Of a DNA stretch of 64,000 nt, positions 8,777 to 18,486 are shown in pieces. The stretch comes from Paraclostridium dentum (GTDB lineage: Bacteria > Bacillota > Clostridia > Peptostreptococcales > Peptostreptococcaceae): NCBI RefSeq assembly GCF_012922555.1, contig NZ_WIPK01000013.1, positions 1 through 64,000 of the forward strand, given 5' to 3'. Both the position numbers and the translations under genes were made by a program. Position 1 is the stretch's first letter. Each line of letters begins with the position of its first letter. The notes under the pieces were generated by a model. That model had not been told where the DNA came from. It saw only the letters and a program-made list of their open reading frames with translations, and searched no databases.

Positions 8777-9940
8777 TTATTTTACCAAATAATTATCTTT
8801 TTGTACAATTGCATTTCTTTCCATATAAACACGTTCAACTCGTCTAGAAATCATACATAAGACTTCATAATTTATTGTTCCTAAGTCTTTAGCTATTTTT
8901 TCTACACTCTGATTTTCGCTCTCAGAAAATATTATAACCTCATCGTCAATTTTTATGTCTATATCTTTATCTATTTTTATCATACATTGATCCATACATA
9001 TAGTTCCTACAACATCAAACTCTAATCCTTGTATATAAGCCTTAGGATTTTTTTGCATTCTTGTAAATCCATCAGCATATCCAATAGGTACCGTAACTAT
9101 TCTTTCTTTAGATTTAGTTACATATTTAAGACCATAACTTATACCTATATTCTCATCAACTTCCTTTATATGAGAAACCCTAGTTTTCAATGTCATAGCA
9201 GGTTTTAAATCAATTATATCTTTATTAACATCATCAGAAGGATAATGTCCATAAAGTATAATTCCACATCTAACCATATTAAAATTTAAATCTTTACATT
9301 CCATAGTTGCTGCACTATTAGAAACATGTTTTATAGGAATATCAATGTCTGCAGCTTGTAATTTTTCAATTACTAAGTTAAATTTATAAACTTGACCATA
9401 AGTGTATTCTTTATTTCTTTCATCAGCCGTAGCAAAATGTGTATATATGCCCTCTATAAAAATATTTTCAAGTTGATTAATTCTAATTATTTCAGTTATA
9501 GATTCATCATTTACTTGAAATCCTATCCTACTCATTCCTGTATCTATTTTTATATGAATTTTAGCTTTTTTGTTATGTTTTTTTGCGATTTTATTTGCTA
9601 AAAATGCAGTTTCATATGAAAATATAGTTAAACTGATGTCATTAATTATAGCTTCTTCTAAAGATTGATTTGGTATATATCCTAAACATAATATAGGTAA
9701 TCCTATATCATTTTGTCTAAGTTCTAGACCTTCTTCAAGCCTAGATACTGCTAAATAATCTACATTTTCTCTTTCTAAAAACTTTGATATCTGCACTGCC
9801 CCATGACTATATGCATTAGCCTTAACCACTCCACAAATTTTAGTATCTTCTTTTAATATTTTTTTTATATTTTTTAAATTATTACTTATATTATCTAGAT
9901 TTATCTCCGCCCATGTAGGAGCTGTTATATTTATCTTCAT
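8777..9940 (-). CDS. alr: Alanine racemase (Alr, gerS-linked)
   Basis: PLP enzyme of 387 residues that interconverts L- and D-alanine for peptidoglycan. The PLP lysine is Lys40 in VVKANAYSHG, the opposing catalytic tyrosine is Tyr269 in ISYGLKY, and the RCGIILYGHYP phosphate-binding region is intact. The ATG has AGGAG upstream. It lies 14 bases after a gerS homologue, the same pairing as gerS-alr2 of C. difficile, where the operon is expressed in sporulation. Whether this is the only alanine racemase or a sporulation copy cannot be seen from the window. Confidence 0.95.
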   Translation of the reverse strand: MKINITAPTWAEINLDNISNNLKNIKKILKEDTKICGVVKANAYSHGAVQISKFLERENVDYLAVSRLEEGLELRQNDIGLPILCLGYIPNQSLEEAIINDISLTIFSYETAFLANKIAKKHNKKAKIHIKIDTGMSRIGFQVNDESITEIIRINQLENIFIEGIYTHFATADERNKEYTYGQVYKFNLVIEKLQAADIDIPIKHVSNSAATMECKDLNFNMVRCGIILYGHYPSDDVNKDIIDLKPAMTLKTRVSHIKEVDENIGISYGLKYVTKSKERIVTVPIGYADGFTRMQKNPKAYIQGLEFDVVGTICMDQCMIKIDKDIDIKIDDEVIIFSESENQSVEKIAKDLGTINYEVLCMISRRVERVYMERNAIVQKDNYLVK

Positions 9941-9954
9941 TGTCTATCTCCTTG

Positions 9955-10545
9955 CTATTTCTTGTACTTAAAATCAGAATAATTGACTATAAATCTGGTA
10001 TTCCCTTCCTGATCTAATATTTCTAATTTAGCAGGATAATTTTCTTTTGAGTCTATATAAAGTATCTGCTTGTTGAAATATTTAGTGTTCCCAGGTATTG
10101 ATACTGTAAGCATTAAATACCCATTCTTCATTCCAATCTCTACATCTTCCCCTTGTAGATAATTCTCTACAAAATCTCCAACAAATAAATGCTGACTATC
10201 TTTTCCTACATTAGGTAAAATCAATTTATCTTCTACCTCTGGGTTAGTTACAATTATCTTATCTTGTTTGTATTCTATAGTCTTACCCTTAAGATGCTTA
10301 GGCTGTAAGGCAACTAATTTAAAGTTACCAGGACCATTATATTCATGTAAAAAAGAGTATTTATGAGATTTTTTATTTCCTATAACTTCTATATCTGCTT
10401 TACACTTATAGTACTTCATCTTCGATATGTCATTTTGAAAGTTTTTGTATACCTCTTCTTTTGTGGACTTGCTTTTTTCACAACCTATAAATATAGTCGT
10501 AAAGCTTATAACTAAAATCAAAAATAACGTCCACTTTCGTTTCAC
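9955..10545 (-). CDS. gerS: Germination lipoprotein GerS
   Basis: A 196-residue lipoprotein with an N-terminal signal and lipobox FIGC (Cys22 lipidated). The rest has a LolA/LolB-like beta pattern: YYKCKADIEVIG, GPGNFKLVALQPKHLKG, YLMLTVSIPGN, PAKLEILDQEGNTRFIVNYSDF. In C. difficile GerS is made in the mother cell, partners the amidase CwlD and is needed for cortex muramic-delta-lactam formation and so for germination. The GTG start has GGAGGT five bases upstream. The synteny with alr supports the name; without it the call would be an outer-membrane-carrier-like lipoprotein. Confidence 0.8.
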   Translation of the reverse strand: MKRKWTLFLILVISFTTIFIGCEKSKSTKEEVYKNFQNDISKMKYYKCKADIEVIGNKKSHKYSFLHEYNGPGNFKLVALQPKHLKGKTIEYKQDKIIVTNPEVEDKLILPNVGKDSQHLFVGDFVENYLQGEDVEIGMKNGYLMLTVSIPGNTKYFNKQILYIDSKENYPAKLEILDQEGNTRFIVNYSDFKYKK

Positions 10546-10567
10546 ACAATACCTCCTAATTTAAAAT

Positions 10568-11029
10568 CTATTCTTCATACATAGATTTTATTATATCGTA
10601 TCTACAAATTATTCCTTTTATTTTGTCATTTTCATCAACTACAGGAACTCTGTTTACTGATTTTTTTATCATTATGTTTGCAATATCATCAAATGTATCA
10701 TTCTCATAAACTTTTATTACATCTTCAGACATTAAGTCTTTGACTTTAGTAGCTGCTATATCTTTTATGTCATGTTCTATCTTTTTAAAATCATTAATAC
10801 ATATTAACCCCTGTAAAAATGTTATGTACTCTGGAGGATCTACGTATTTTTCTTTTTTCATTATATCTGTTTCTGAGATAATACCTACAACTTTATTATC
10901 TTTATCCACTACAGGCACTCCACCTATTTTCTCAGTTATAAGAATGTTAGCTATATCCTGTATATTATCAGTTTCTCTTGCTACCTTTACATTAGTAGTC
11001 ATTATATCTTTCGCTTTTTTAGTTTTCAT
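10568..11029 (-). CDS. CBS domain-pair protein
   Basis: A 153-residue soluble protein made of two CBS domains, about residues 7-60 (AKDIMTTNVKVARE, GGVPVVDKDNKVVGIISETDI) and 96-150 (VKDLMSEDVIKVYE, VNRVPVVDENDKIKGIICRYDI). Paired CBS modules bind adenosyl ligands and sense energy state. No catalytic domain is attached. It starts 4 bases after acpS, with its ribosome site inside the acpS stop region, and precedes gerS by 22 bases. Partner and ligand unknown. Confidence 0.88.
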   Translation of the reverse strand: MKTKKAKDIMTTNVKVARETDNIQDIANILITEKIGGVPVVDKDNKVVGIISETDIMKKEKYVDPPEYITFLQGLICINDFKKIEHDIKDIAATKVKDLMSEDVIKVYENDTFDDIANIMIKKSVNRVPVVDENDKIKGIICRYDIIKSMYEE

Positions 11030-11033
11030 CTTA

Positions 11034-11414
11034 TCACTCCTTAACTATTACCATAGCATTAGCTACAGCATAATTTTCACTATGAGATATAGATACTTGT
11101 ATTTCTAAAACATTATAATCTATGCACATTTGTCTTAAATTATTATAAGTTTTAACTATAGGCTTTCCATTTTTATCTCTTAAAACCTCTATGTCATCAA
11201 AATTAAAATTTTTAATGCCTGTTCCAAAAGCTTTACTTATGGCTTCTTTTGCAGAAAAATTTCCAGCTATAGTTTCAGATCTAAATTTTTTTGATTCAAA
11301 ATACTCTATCTCTTCATCAGTGAATATTTTATTTAAAAATCTTTTTTTATTTTTTAATATGTTTTCTATTCTTTCTATTTCTACTATATCTATACCTATA
11401 CCCAATATATTCAT
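11034..11414 (-). CDS. acpS: Holo-[acyl-carrier-protein] synthase
   Basis: Transfers 4'-phosphopantetheine from CoA to acyl carrier protein, activating fatty acid synthesis. The 126-residue chain starts MNILGIGIDIVEIERI and carries the second motif FSAKEAISKAFGTG; Asp and Glu of these motifs bind Mg. The frame is open to 11474, but the ATG at 11414 has GGAGGT four bases upstream and matches the family N-terminus, so the first 20 codons are excluded. First gene of an acpS-CBS-gerS-alr-mazEF run of closely spaced genes. Confidence 0.93.
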   Translation of the reverse strand: MNILGIGIDIVEIERIENILKNKKRFLNKIFTDEEIEYFESKKFRSETIAGNFSAKEAISKAFGTGIKNFNFDDIEVLRDKNGKPIVKTYNNLRQMCIDYNVLEIQVSISHSENYAVANAMVIVKE

Positions 11415-11603
11415 GGATACCTCCAAATTTATGTATATATTACTATTTTGTGACTTAAATTCAAATCTATTCAATTGTTTATACTAAATTTTATTTACAA
11501 ATCTATTTTTATATTACTATAGAGAAATTTATTTTAATAGTTCCACAAGTATTTAAATTTAAGTGAATAGTGGTTATAAATTTACTTAGTTATAAAAAAA
11601 TAA

Positions 11604-11630
11604 AAAGGCTAGAGTTAAACTCTAGCCTTT
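11604..11630 (-). terminator. Terminator of the ATP synthase operon
   Basis: AAAGGCTAGAGTT pairs with AACTCTAGCCTTT, with a further T run on the minus strand. It starts only a few bases after the atpC stop, which shows that atpC really ends there. Confidence 0.95.
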
Positions 11631-11633
11631 TTT

Positions 11634-11894
11634 CTATAACCATTCTGCAGATTCAGTTAAAATAACAGCTTGCTCTTTTTCAACTTGAACGAATCCCCCA
11701 GATATTTTTGCTTCTTTAAATTTACCTTCTCTTTTTAGACGTAGAGTTCCATCTGATAATCCTGCAACTAAAGGTCTGTGGTTTTTTAATATACCTCTAT
11801 CTCCTTCAGTAGTTCTCACTATTATCATCTCTGTTTGACCTTCATAGAAGACTTTTTCAGGAGTAACAATTTTAACCGCAAATTCGCTTGCCAT
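11634..11894 (-). CDS. atpC: ATP synthase epsilon subunit, short form
   Basis: Central-stalk epsilon subunit of F1, which couples rotation and in many bacteria inhibits ATP hydrolysis through its C-terminal helices. Only the N-terminal beta-sandwich is present (86 residues: FAVKIVTPEKVFYEG, EGDRGILKNHRPLV, GGFVQVEKEQAVILTESAEW). Typical bacterial epsilon is about 130-140 residues, so the two-helix domain is absent. The stop is followed at once by the operon terminator and I see no frameshifted remainder, so this is a genuine short form rather than a broken gene. Last gene of the operon, 2 bases after atpD. Confidence 0.9.
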   Translation of the reverse strand: MASEFAVKIVTPEKVFYEGQTEMIIVRTTEGDRGILKNHRPLVAGLSDGTLRLKREGKFKEAKISGGFVQVEKEQAVILTESAEWL

Positions 11895-11896
11895 TA

Positions 11897-13294
<1,398 letters not shown>

Positions 13295-13307
13295 CTAACC
13301 TCCTTAT

Positions 13308-14171
13308 TTATTGAGCTGAAGAAGCTCCTGCAACTATCTCAGATATTTCTTGAGTAACTGCAGCTTGTCTTGCTCTATTGTATTGTAATTCTAAATTAGA
13401 TATCATTTCATTTGCATTGTCTGTTGCTGATTCCATAGCTGTTCTTCTTGCAGCTTGCTCTGAAGCGTAAGACTCAGCTAATCCTCCGTATATCATTCCT
13501 GATACATACTTAGGAACTATAAATCCAAGCACAGCGTCTGCAGAAGGTAAGTATTGAACTGCCGCTCCACTTTGCTTCTTCTCTTCACCTTTGTCAGCTT
13601 CTATACTTATTGGTAAAAGCTTAACTAATCTTGGCTCTTGACTTAATGCAGAAACGAACTCTGTATATATTAATTTAACTTCGTCTATGTCTCCGTTTTG
13701 ATACGAATCCATTACAGTTTTTGATATATTCATTATATCTTCATAGTTAGCATTTTCAACAGAAGGTATTGATCCTATTACTTCAAAGTCTCTTTTGCTA
13801 ACAAATTCTTTTGCTTTTTTTCCTATAGTAACAACTTTAACATTTTTAGAGCCTTGAGTTTCAGCAACTAATGATTTAAATACATTTGCATTGTATCCAC
13901 CTGCAAGTCCTCTGTCTCCTGCTATTACTACATAACATCTATTTTTAACTTCTCTTTGTTTAAGAAATTCACTTTTAACTCCGCTCGTACTCTTAGCTAT
14001 ATTCTCTACAGCTTCTTTTAAAGTGTTAAAATACGCTTTAGAACTTTCAGCTTTTTCCTTAGCTCTTCTAAATTTAGAAGAAGAAACTAATTCCATTGCT
14101 TTAGTTATTTGTTTCGTATTTTCAACACTGGCAATACGAGTTTTGATTTCCTTCATTCCAGCTCCTGCCAA
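13308..14171 (-). CDS. atpG: ATP synthase subunit gamma
   Basis: Rotor shaft of F1, 287 residues. The N-terminal helix (MKEIKTRIASVENTKQITKA) and the C-terminal helix (ELQYNRARQAAVTQEISEIVAGA) form the coiled-coil that penetrates the alpha3beta3 ring, with the Rossmann-like GDRGLAGGYN segment between. The start at 14171 gives an N-terminus MAGAGMKEIK; the next ATG (five codons on) is possible, but AGGAGG fits the first. Confidence 0.96.
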   Translation of the reverse strand: MAGAGMKEIKTRIASVENTKQITKAMELVSSSKFRRAKEKAESSKAYFNTLKEAVENIAKSTSGVKSEFLKQREVKNRCYVVIAGDRGLAGGYNANVFKSLVAETQGSKNVKVVTIGKKAKEFVSKRDFEVIGSIPSVENANYEDIMNISKTVMDSYQNGDIDEVKLIYTEFVSALSQEPRLVKLLPISIEADKGEEKKQSGAAVQYLPSADAVLGFIVPKYVSGMIYGGLAESYASEQAARRTAMESATDNANEMISNLELQYNRARQAAVTQEISEIVAGASSAQ

Positions 14172-14199
14172 TTGAGTTACCTCCTTTTTTTAAAAAGGA

Positions 14200-15702
14200 T
14201 TACGCTTCTATAACAAATTTCTTTTTGAAATCGTTTATAGCGTTCGTTAATTCTTGAGCAAAGTCTTCATTTGCAAGAATTTTTTCTCCTATTTGTGGAT
14301 AATTAGCATCTATAAATTCTAATAATTCTGCTTCAAATCTCTTTATGTTATTTACAGGTATATCTGCTAATAAGTTATTTGTAACTGCAAATACCATTAC
14401 AACTTGATTTGAAACTTCCATTGGTTGATGTTCTCCTTGTTTAAGAACCTCAACTATTCTTTCCCCTTGAGCAAGTCTCTTCTTAGTATCTTCATCTAAG
14501 TCAGATCCAAATTGAGAGAATGCAGCAAGTTCTTTATATTGTGAGTAAAGAAGTTTTAATGGTCCTGCAACTTTTTTCATTGATTTTATTTGTGCAGATC
14601 CTCCAACCCTTGAAACTGATATACCAGGGTCAACTGCAGGTCTTATTCCTGCGTAGAATAATTCTGGTACAAGGTATATTTGTCCGTCTGTTATAGATAT
14701 AACGTTAGTTGGTATATAAGCAGAAACGTCTCCACCTTGAGTTTCTATTATAGGTAATGCAGTTATTGATCCTGCTCCTAATTCATCAGATAACTTAGCT
14801 GCTCTTTCAAGTAATCTTGAATGTAGGTAGAATACGTCTCCTGGGTACGCTTCACGTCCTGGTGGTCTCTTAAGTAATAATGACATTTCTCTGTATGCAA
14901 CGGCATGCTTAGTTAAGTCATCATATACTATTAATACATGTTTTCCATTGAACATGAATTCTTCACCCATAGCAACACCTGCATATGGAGCTAAGAATTG
15001 AAGTGGTGCAGATTCAGATGCAGTAGCAGAAACTACTATTGTATAATCCATTGCTCCACCTTTTTCTAATGTACTAACAACTTGAGAAACAGTAGAACGT
15101 TTTTGTCCTATTGCAACATATATACATATAACATCTTTACCTTTTTGGTTAAGTATTGTATCTACACATATAGATGTTTTACCTGTTTGTCTATCTCCGA
15201 TAACAAGCTCTCTTTGCCCTTTACCTATTGGTATCATGGCATCTATAGCTTTTATACCTGTTTGTAATGGCTCATGAACAGATTTTCTAGCCATTATTCC
15301 TGTAGCTTCAGATTCAACTGGTCTGAATTTAGTTGCATTTATAGGTCCTTTTCCATCAACTGGTTGACCTAATGAGTTTACAACTCTACCTATCATTTCG
15401 TCTCCAACTGGAACTTGAACTATATTACCAGTTCTTTTTACGATGTCTCCTTCTTTTATTCCAGAGTCATCTCCTAGCATAACTGCCCCAACCATTTCTT
15501 CTTCAAGGTTAAGAGCCATTCCGTATACTTTACCTGGGAACTCTAATAACTCACCAGCCATAGCTTTTTCTAATCCGTAAACACTAGCTATACCGTCCCC
15601 AACTTTTAAAACACTTCCTGTATCTGTTAACTCTACTTTATTTTCGTAATTCTTTATTTGCTCTTTTATTATAGCACTTATTTCTTCTGGTTTTAAATTC
15701 AT
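14200..15702 (-). CDS. atpA: ATP synthase subunit alpha
   Basis: Regulatory, non-catalytic nucleotide-binding F1 subunit, 500 residues, usual length. The P-loop GDRQTGKTS (about 169-177), the region with the arginine finger ([17 protein letters not shown]) and the N-terminal [13 protein letters not shown] helix that contacts delta are all present. AGGAGG and ATG are well placed, 15 bases after atpH. Confidence 0.98.
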   Translation of the reverse strand: MNLKPEEISAIIKEQIKNYENKVELTDTGSVLKVGDGIASVYGLEKAMAGELLEFPGKVYGMALNLEEEMVGAVMLGDDSGIKEGDIVKRTGNIVQVPVGDEMIGRVVNSLGQPVDGKGPINATKFRPVESEATGIMARKSVHEPLQTGIKAIDAMIPIGKGQRELVIGDRQTGKTSICVDTILNQKGKDVICIYVAIGQKRSTVSQVVSTLEKGGAMDYTIVVSATASESAPLQFLAPYAGVAMGEEFMFNGKHVLIVYDDLTKHAVAYREMSLLLKRPPGREAYPGDVFYLHSRLLERAAKLSDELGAGSITALPIIETQGGDVSAYIPTNVISITDGQIYLVPELFYAGIRPAVDPGISVSRVGGSAQIKSMKKVAGPLKLLYSQYKELAAFSQFGSDLDEDTKKRLAQGERIVEVLKQGEHQPMEVSNQVVMVFAVTNNLLADIPVNNIKRFEAELLEFIDANYPQIGEKILANEDFAQELTNAINDFKKKFVIEA

Positions 15703-15717
15703 GGGTTCACCGCCCTC

Positions 15718-16260
15718 CTAAGATATTACTTGAGATAGTTGTTCCTTCATCTTATCTAAACGATTTTTAACTGTTCCATCTATCTCTTCGTTTCCAAGTC
15801 TAACTAGGACTCCACCTAATACAGACTCATCTACTTCATTTTTTAAAATAACTGTTTTGTTATATTTAGTTGAAAGTTTAGCTTGAAGTCCTTCAAGTTC
15901 TTCACTTTCCATAGGAACTGCTGTTATAGCAACTCCTTCTAATATATTGTTTTTATCATTTAATAAAGCTTTAAAAGCTTCTGCTATACCAGTTATTAAA
16001 GATAATCTATCTTTATCAGCTAATATTTTCATGAAATTTAACATTTCTTTATTTAATTGAGATCCAAATATATTAGATATTAAATCTTTTTTATCGTCCT
16101 TTGATACTATTGGAGATTTTAATATATTTGCAAACTCTTTATTTTCATTTATTATATCTACTACAGCCTTTAGCTCATTATATAGTTTTTCAGTCGACTT
16201 AGAGTCTTCTCCAACTTGGAATAAGGCTTCAGCGTATCTGCTTGCAACTATATTTATCAT
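15718..16260 (-). CDS. atpH: ATP synthase subunit delta
   Basis: Stator subunit joining F1 to the b dimer, 180 residues. The N-terminal helical bundle begins ASRYAEALFQVGED and the C-terminal part has the conserved VLGGVLVRLGNEEIDGTVKNRLDKM motif. The ATG overlaps the atpF stop by 4 bases (ATGA), so it is translationally coupled to subunit b. Confidence 0.95.
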   Translation of the reverse strand: MINIVASRYAEALFQVGEDSKSTEKLYNELKAVVDIINENKEFANILKSPIVSKDDKKDLISNIFGSQLNKEMLNFMKILADKDRLSLITGIAEAFKALLNDKNNILEGVAITAVPMESEELEGLQAKLSTKYNKTVILKNEVDESVLGGVLVRLGNEEIDGTVKNRLDKMKEQLSQVIS

Positions 16261-16757
16261 TGAGCTTCGCCTACCTCTTTTATAAAGTCATTTATTAGCT
16301 TTTCATGCTTAGACTTATCTAGGTCACTTTCTATAACCTTAGATGCTGCAAGTAAAGCTATTGAAGATATGTCATCCTTAACTTCATTCATAACTTTTTG
16401 TCTTTCTTGTACTATATCTTTACTAGCTTTTTCTTTTATGCTTGTAGCTTCATTTTTAGCTGTAGATATTATTTCCTCTGATTTTTGTTCTGCTCTTACA
16501 GTTGCTTGTTTTATTATTTCTTGCCCTTGCTCTTTAGCAGAACTTAATTTTTCTTCGAATTCTTTTTTGAACTTTTCACCCTCAGATTTAGATTTCTCTC
16601 CTTGAGCTAAGTTTGTTTGAATATCTTTTTCTCTCGCTTCTATTATTCCTAAAACAGGTTTAAATAAAAGTTTCTTTAAAATAACAAACACTAAGAATGT
16701 ATTTATTAATTGGAATAGTAATTCATATGTTAACCCAATTAGTGGTTTTAATTCCAT
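16257..16757 (-). CDS. atpF: ATP synthase subunit b
   Basis: Peripheral stalk subunit, 166 residues. One N-terminal membrane helix (about 10-30, LLFQLINTFLVFVILKKLLF) is followed by a long charged coiled-coil (about 45-160) that dimerises and binds delta. A strong AGGAGG precedes the ATG. It is separated from atpE by an 85-base gap holding a stem-loop. Confidence 0.95.
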   Translation of the reverse strand: MELKPLIGLTYELLFQLINTFLVFVILKKLLFKPVLGIIEAREKDIQTNLAQGEKSKSEGEKFKKEFEEKLSSAKEQGQEIIKQATVRAEQKSEEIISTAKNEATSIKEKASKDIVQERQKVMNEVKDDISSIALLAASKVIESDLDKSKHEKLINDFIKEVGEAQ

Positions 16758-16794
16758 CCTTATTCCTCCTTTCTACTAATCACAATTCGTAATT

Positions 16795-16816
16795 AGGAGA
16801 TGGTTCCCCACCTCCT
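16795..16816 (-). other. Stem-loop between atpE and atpF
   Basis: AGGAGATGG (16795-16803) faces CCACCTCCT (16808-16816). On the minus-strand RNA this is a 9-bp stem with a GGAA tetraloop and no following T run, so it is not a terminator. Intercistronic hairpins after atpE in other bacteria are associated with mRNA stability and uneven subunit expression; that role here is inference. Confidence 0.55.
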
Positions 16817-16842
16817 ATTTATAATGCCTTAAACTTTAATTC

Positions 16843-17097
16843 TTATAATTTTGATATGAATGGATTAGCGAATAGAAGTATTATAGCTACAACTAAACCA
16901 TATATTGCTGAAGACTCTGCAACTGCAGCTCCAAGTAACATTGTTTGAGTTATATCACCTTTAGCTTCTGGTTGATTTCCAACTGCCTCTGCAGCTTTAC
17001 CTGCTGCGAATCCTTGTCCTATTCCTGCTCCTATACCTGTTGCAACTGCGATACCTGCTCCTATAGCTGAACCTGCTAATAATATAGCTGTTTCCAT
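16843..17097 (-). CDS. atpE: ATP synthase subunit c, Na+-type signature
   Basis: Proteolipid of the rotor ring, 84 residues, two membrane helices joined by the polar loop NQPEAKGD. The ion site has Glu61, and around it Gln28, Val59, Ser62, Ser63 and Tyr66. These line up with Gln32, Val63, Glu65, Ser66, Thr67 and Tyr70 of the sodium-translocating Ilyobacter tartaricus c subunit, with only Thr to Ser changed. The enzyme is therefore predicted to couple to Na+. The frame is open to 17121, but AGGAGGAAACA places the start at 17097. Confidence 0.95.
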   Translation of the reverse strand: METAILLAGSAIGAGIAVATGIGAGIGQGFAAGKAAEAVGNQPEAKGDITQTMLLGAAVAESSAIYGLVVAIILLFANPFISKL

Positions 17098-17157
17098 GAT
17101 TGTTTCCTCCTTAAATTTCAATAATTTTTTATTGTTTTTTGTTTATTTACATATCAA

Positions 17158-17859
17158 TTACTCTGTAGCATTTGATACAAATACCATTGTAAGCATTATG
17201 AATATGAACGCTTGTAATACACCAGCAAATATATCAAAGTATAAATGTAATGGTACTGGTATTATTAATTGTCCAAAAGGTATATTTATGCCTGTTAAGC
17301 TTGTTGACACGAATCCTAAGAATTGATATAAAAGTGCCATGATAACAGATCCTCCTAATATATTACCAAATGGACGGAAACTTAATGATATAGGTTTTGC
17401 TAATTCCCCTATTATATTAAGCGGTAATAAGAATGGTATTGGCTCAAGTAACTCCTTGAACATTCCCATACCTTTTTTCTTGACACCTGCATAGTAAATC
17501 ATAAAGAATGTTATTAATGCCCATGCTAATGTAGTGTCTAAATCTGTTGTAGGTGATCTAAATCCTAATAGTCCTATAAGGTTTGATGTTGCAAAGAATA
17601 AGAATAAACTTCCTATATATGGAACCATAAAAGGTAATTCTTTTATAGCTGTTGGTCCCATAGTTGCTTTTACAAACTTATCAAATCCACCTATAACAAA
17701 TTCTAAAAATATTTGTACTTTACTAGTTGGAACTTTCTTTAAGTTTCTAGTTAAAAAATAAGATGCTATAGCAAGACCTGCTAATATTATCCAACTTGTT
17801 ATAACTGTATCACTTAACTTGAAGTTTCCAAAATATAGTATATATTGTGCTTGCTTCAC
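17158..17859 (-). CDS. atpB: ATP synthase subunit a
   Basis: Membrane stator subunit, 233 residues with five or six helices, forming the ion half-channels. The essential arginine lies in the conserved helix ISLSFRPFGNILGG, about residue 155-160, followed by the C-terminal HLYFDIFAGVLQAFIFIMLT motif. AAAGGAGG precedes the ATG. Length and motifs are complete. Confidence 0.95.
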   Translation of the reverse strand: MKQAQYILYFGNFKLSDTVITSWIILAGLAIASYFLTRNLKKVPTSKVQIFLEFVIGGFDKFVKATMGPTAIKELPFMVPYIGSLFLFFATSNLIGLLGFRSPTTDLDTTLAWALITFFMIYYAGVKKKGMGMFKELLEPIPFLLPLNIIGELAKPISLSFRPFGNILGGSVIMALLYQFLGFVSTSLTGINIPFGQLIIPVPLHLYFDIFAGVLQAFIFIMLTMVFVSNATE

Positions 17860-17861
17860 AG

Positions 17862-18251
17862 TTACGCCTCCTTTCTTTTAAGTTTGTCTACTACTACTCT
17901 TTTGCCTAATATAGAAAACTTAGTGCTCAATAAGCCTATGGTAGTTCCAATAACACTTATATGTGGAGATTTTGCTGAAACAAATAAAACCACACCTACT
18001 ATTGTCATCCTTATTATGTATCTACTAGTTGAATATATCTGAGCCTTAGTAGGAGGATACGTTACTGATTTTTGTAACGAGATAGCTAGTAATCTAAAAT
18101 TTAACATAGCTATTATGCTCCCAAACAAAAGACCTGTAAGCATTTCTTTTGGAGAGTTTGATAAAAAAACAATAAGGATTGCTGCGATTAAATCAATTAT
18201 GAGTATACCTTTATTTACGTCTCTTATTTGTTTTTCTAAACCATTATTCAT
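17862..18251 (-). CDS. atpI: ATP synthase subunit I (AtpI)
   Basis: A 129-residue protein with four predicted membrane helices (about 18-36, 38-55, 77-92, 95-112), the usual architecture of the AtpI family (PF03899) encoded ahead of atpB. It assists assembly of the c ring and possibly Mg or Ca uptake. The stop lies 2 bases before atpB. Sequence conservation in this family is low, so topology and position carry the call. Confidence 0.8.
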   Translation of the reverse strand: MNNGLEKQIRDVNKGILIIDLIAAILIVFLSNSPKEMLTGLLFGSIIAMLNFRLLAISLQKSVTYPPTKAQIYSTSRYIIRMTIVGVVLFVSAKSPHISVIGTTIGLLSTKFSILGKRVVVDKLKRKEA

Positions 18252-18255
18252 TTAA

Positions 18256-18486
18256 TCACTTCCTTCTTGCGTATACAATTAAGGTTTTATAAACACCACT
18301 AAATGCACCGCCTATTCCTAATAAAAGGAAAATCAATAATAAAAATGGACTTGTTCCAAATTTATCATCTAAGTACTTTCCTATAAAAGCACATCCTAAA
18401 ATAGGGATTAAAATCATCAATCCTACTTGGCTTATTAAAGAAAGCATACTAAGAGCCTGTACATATTTTCTATGTTTATCTTCCAT
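18256..18486 (-). CDS. atpZ: AtpZ/AtpI-type small membrane protein
   Basis: A 76-residue protein with two hydrophobic helices (about 13-33 and 43-65), the hairpin of the F0F1-ATPase accessory family PF09527. The charged MEDKHRKYVQAL N-terminus and GKYLDDKFGTSP turn between helices are typical. The frame is open to 18627, but the upstream residues look unlike protein and the ATG at 18486 has AGAGGT nine bases upstream. First gene of the ATP synthase operon. Confidence 0.75.
   Translation of the reverse strand: MEDKHRKYVQALSMLSLISQVGLMILIPILGCAFIGKYLDDKFGTSPFLLLIFLLLGIGGAFSGVYKTLIVYARRK

Noticed and set aside
11475-11633. Frameshifted C-terminal half of atpC
   Set aside because: The operon terminator begins right after the atpC stop, and no frame after it resembles the epsilon helical domain, so the gene is short rather than broken.
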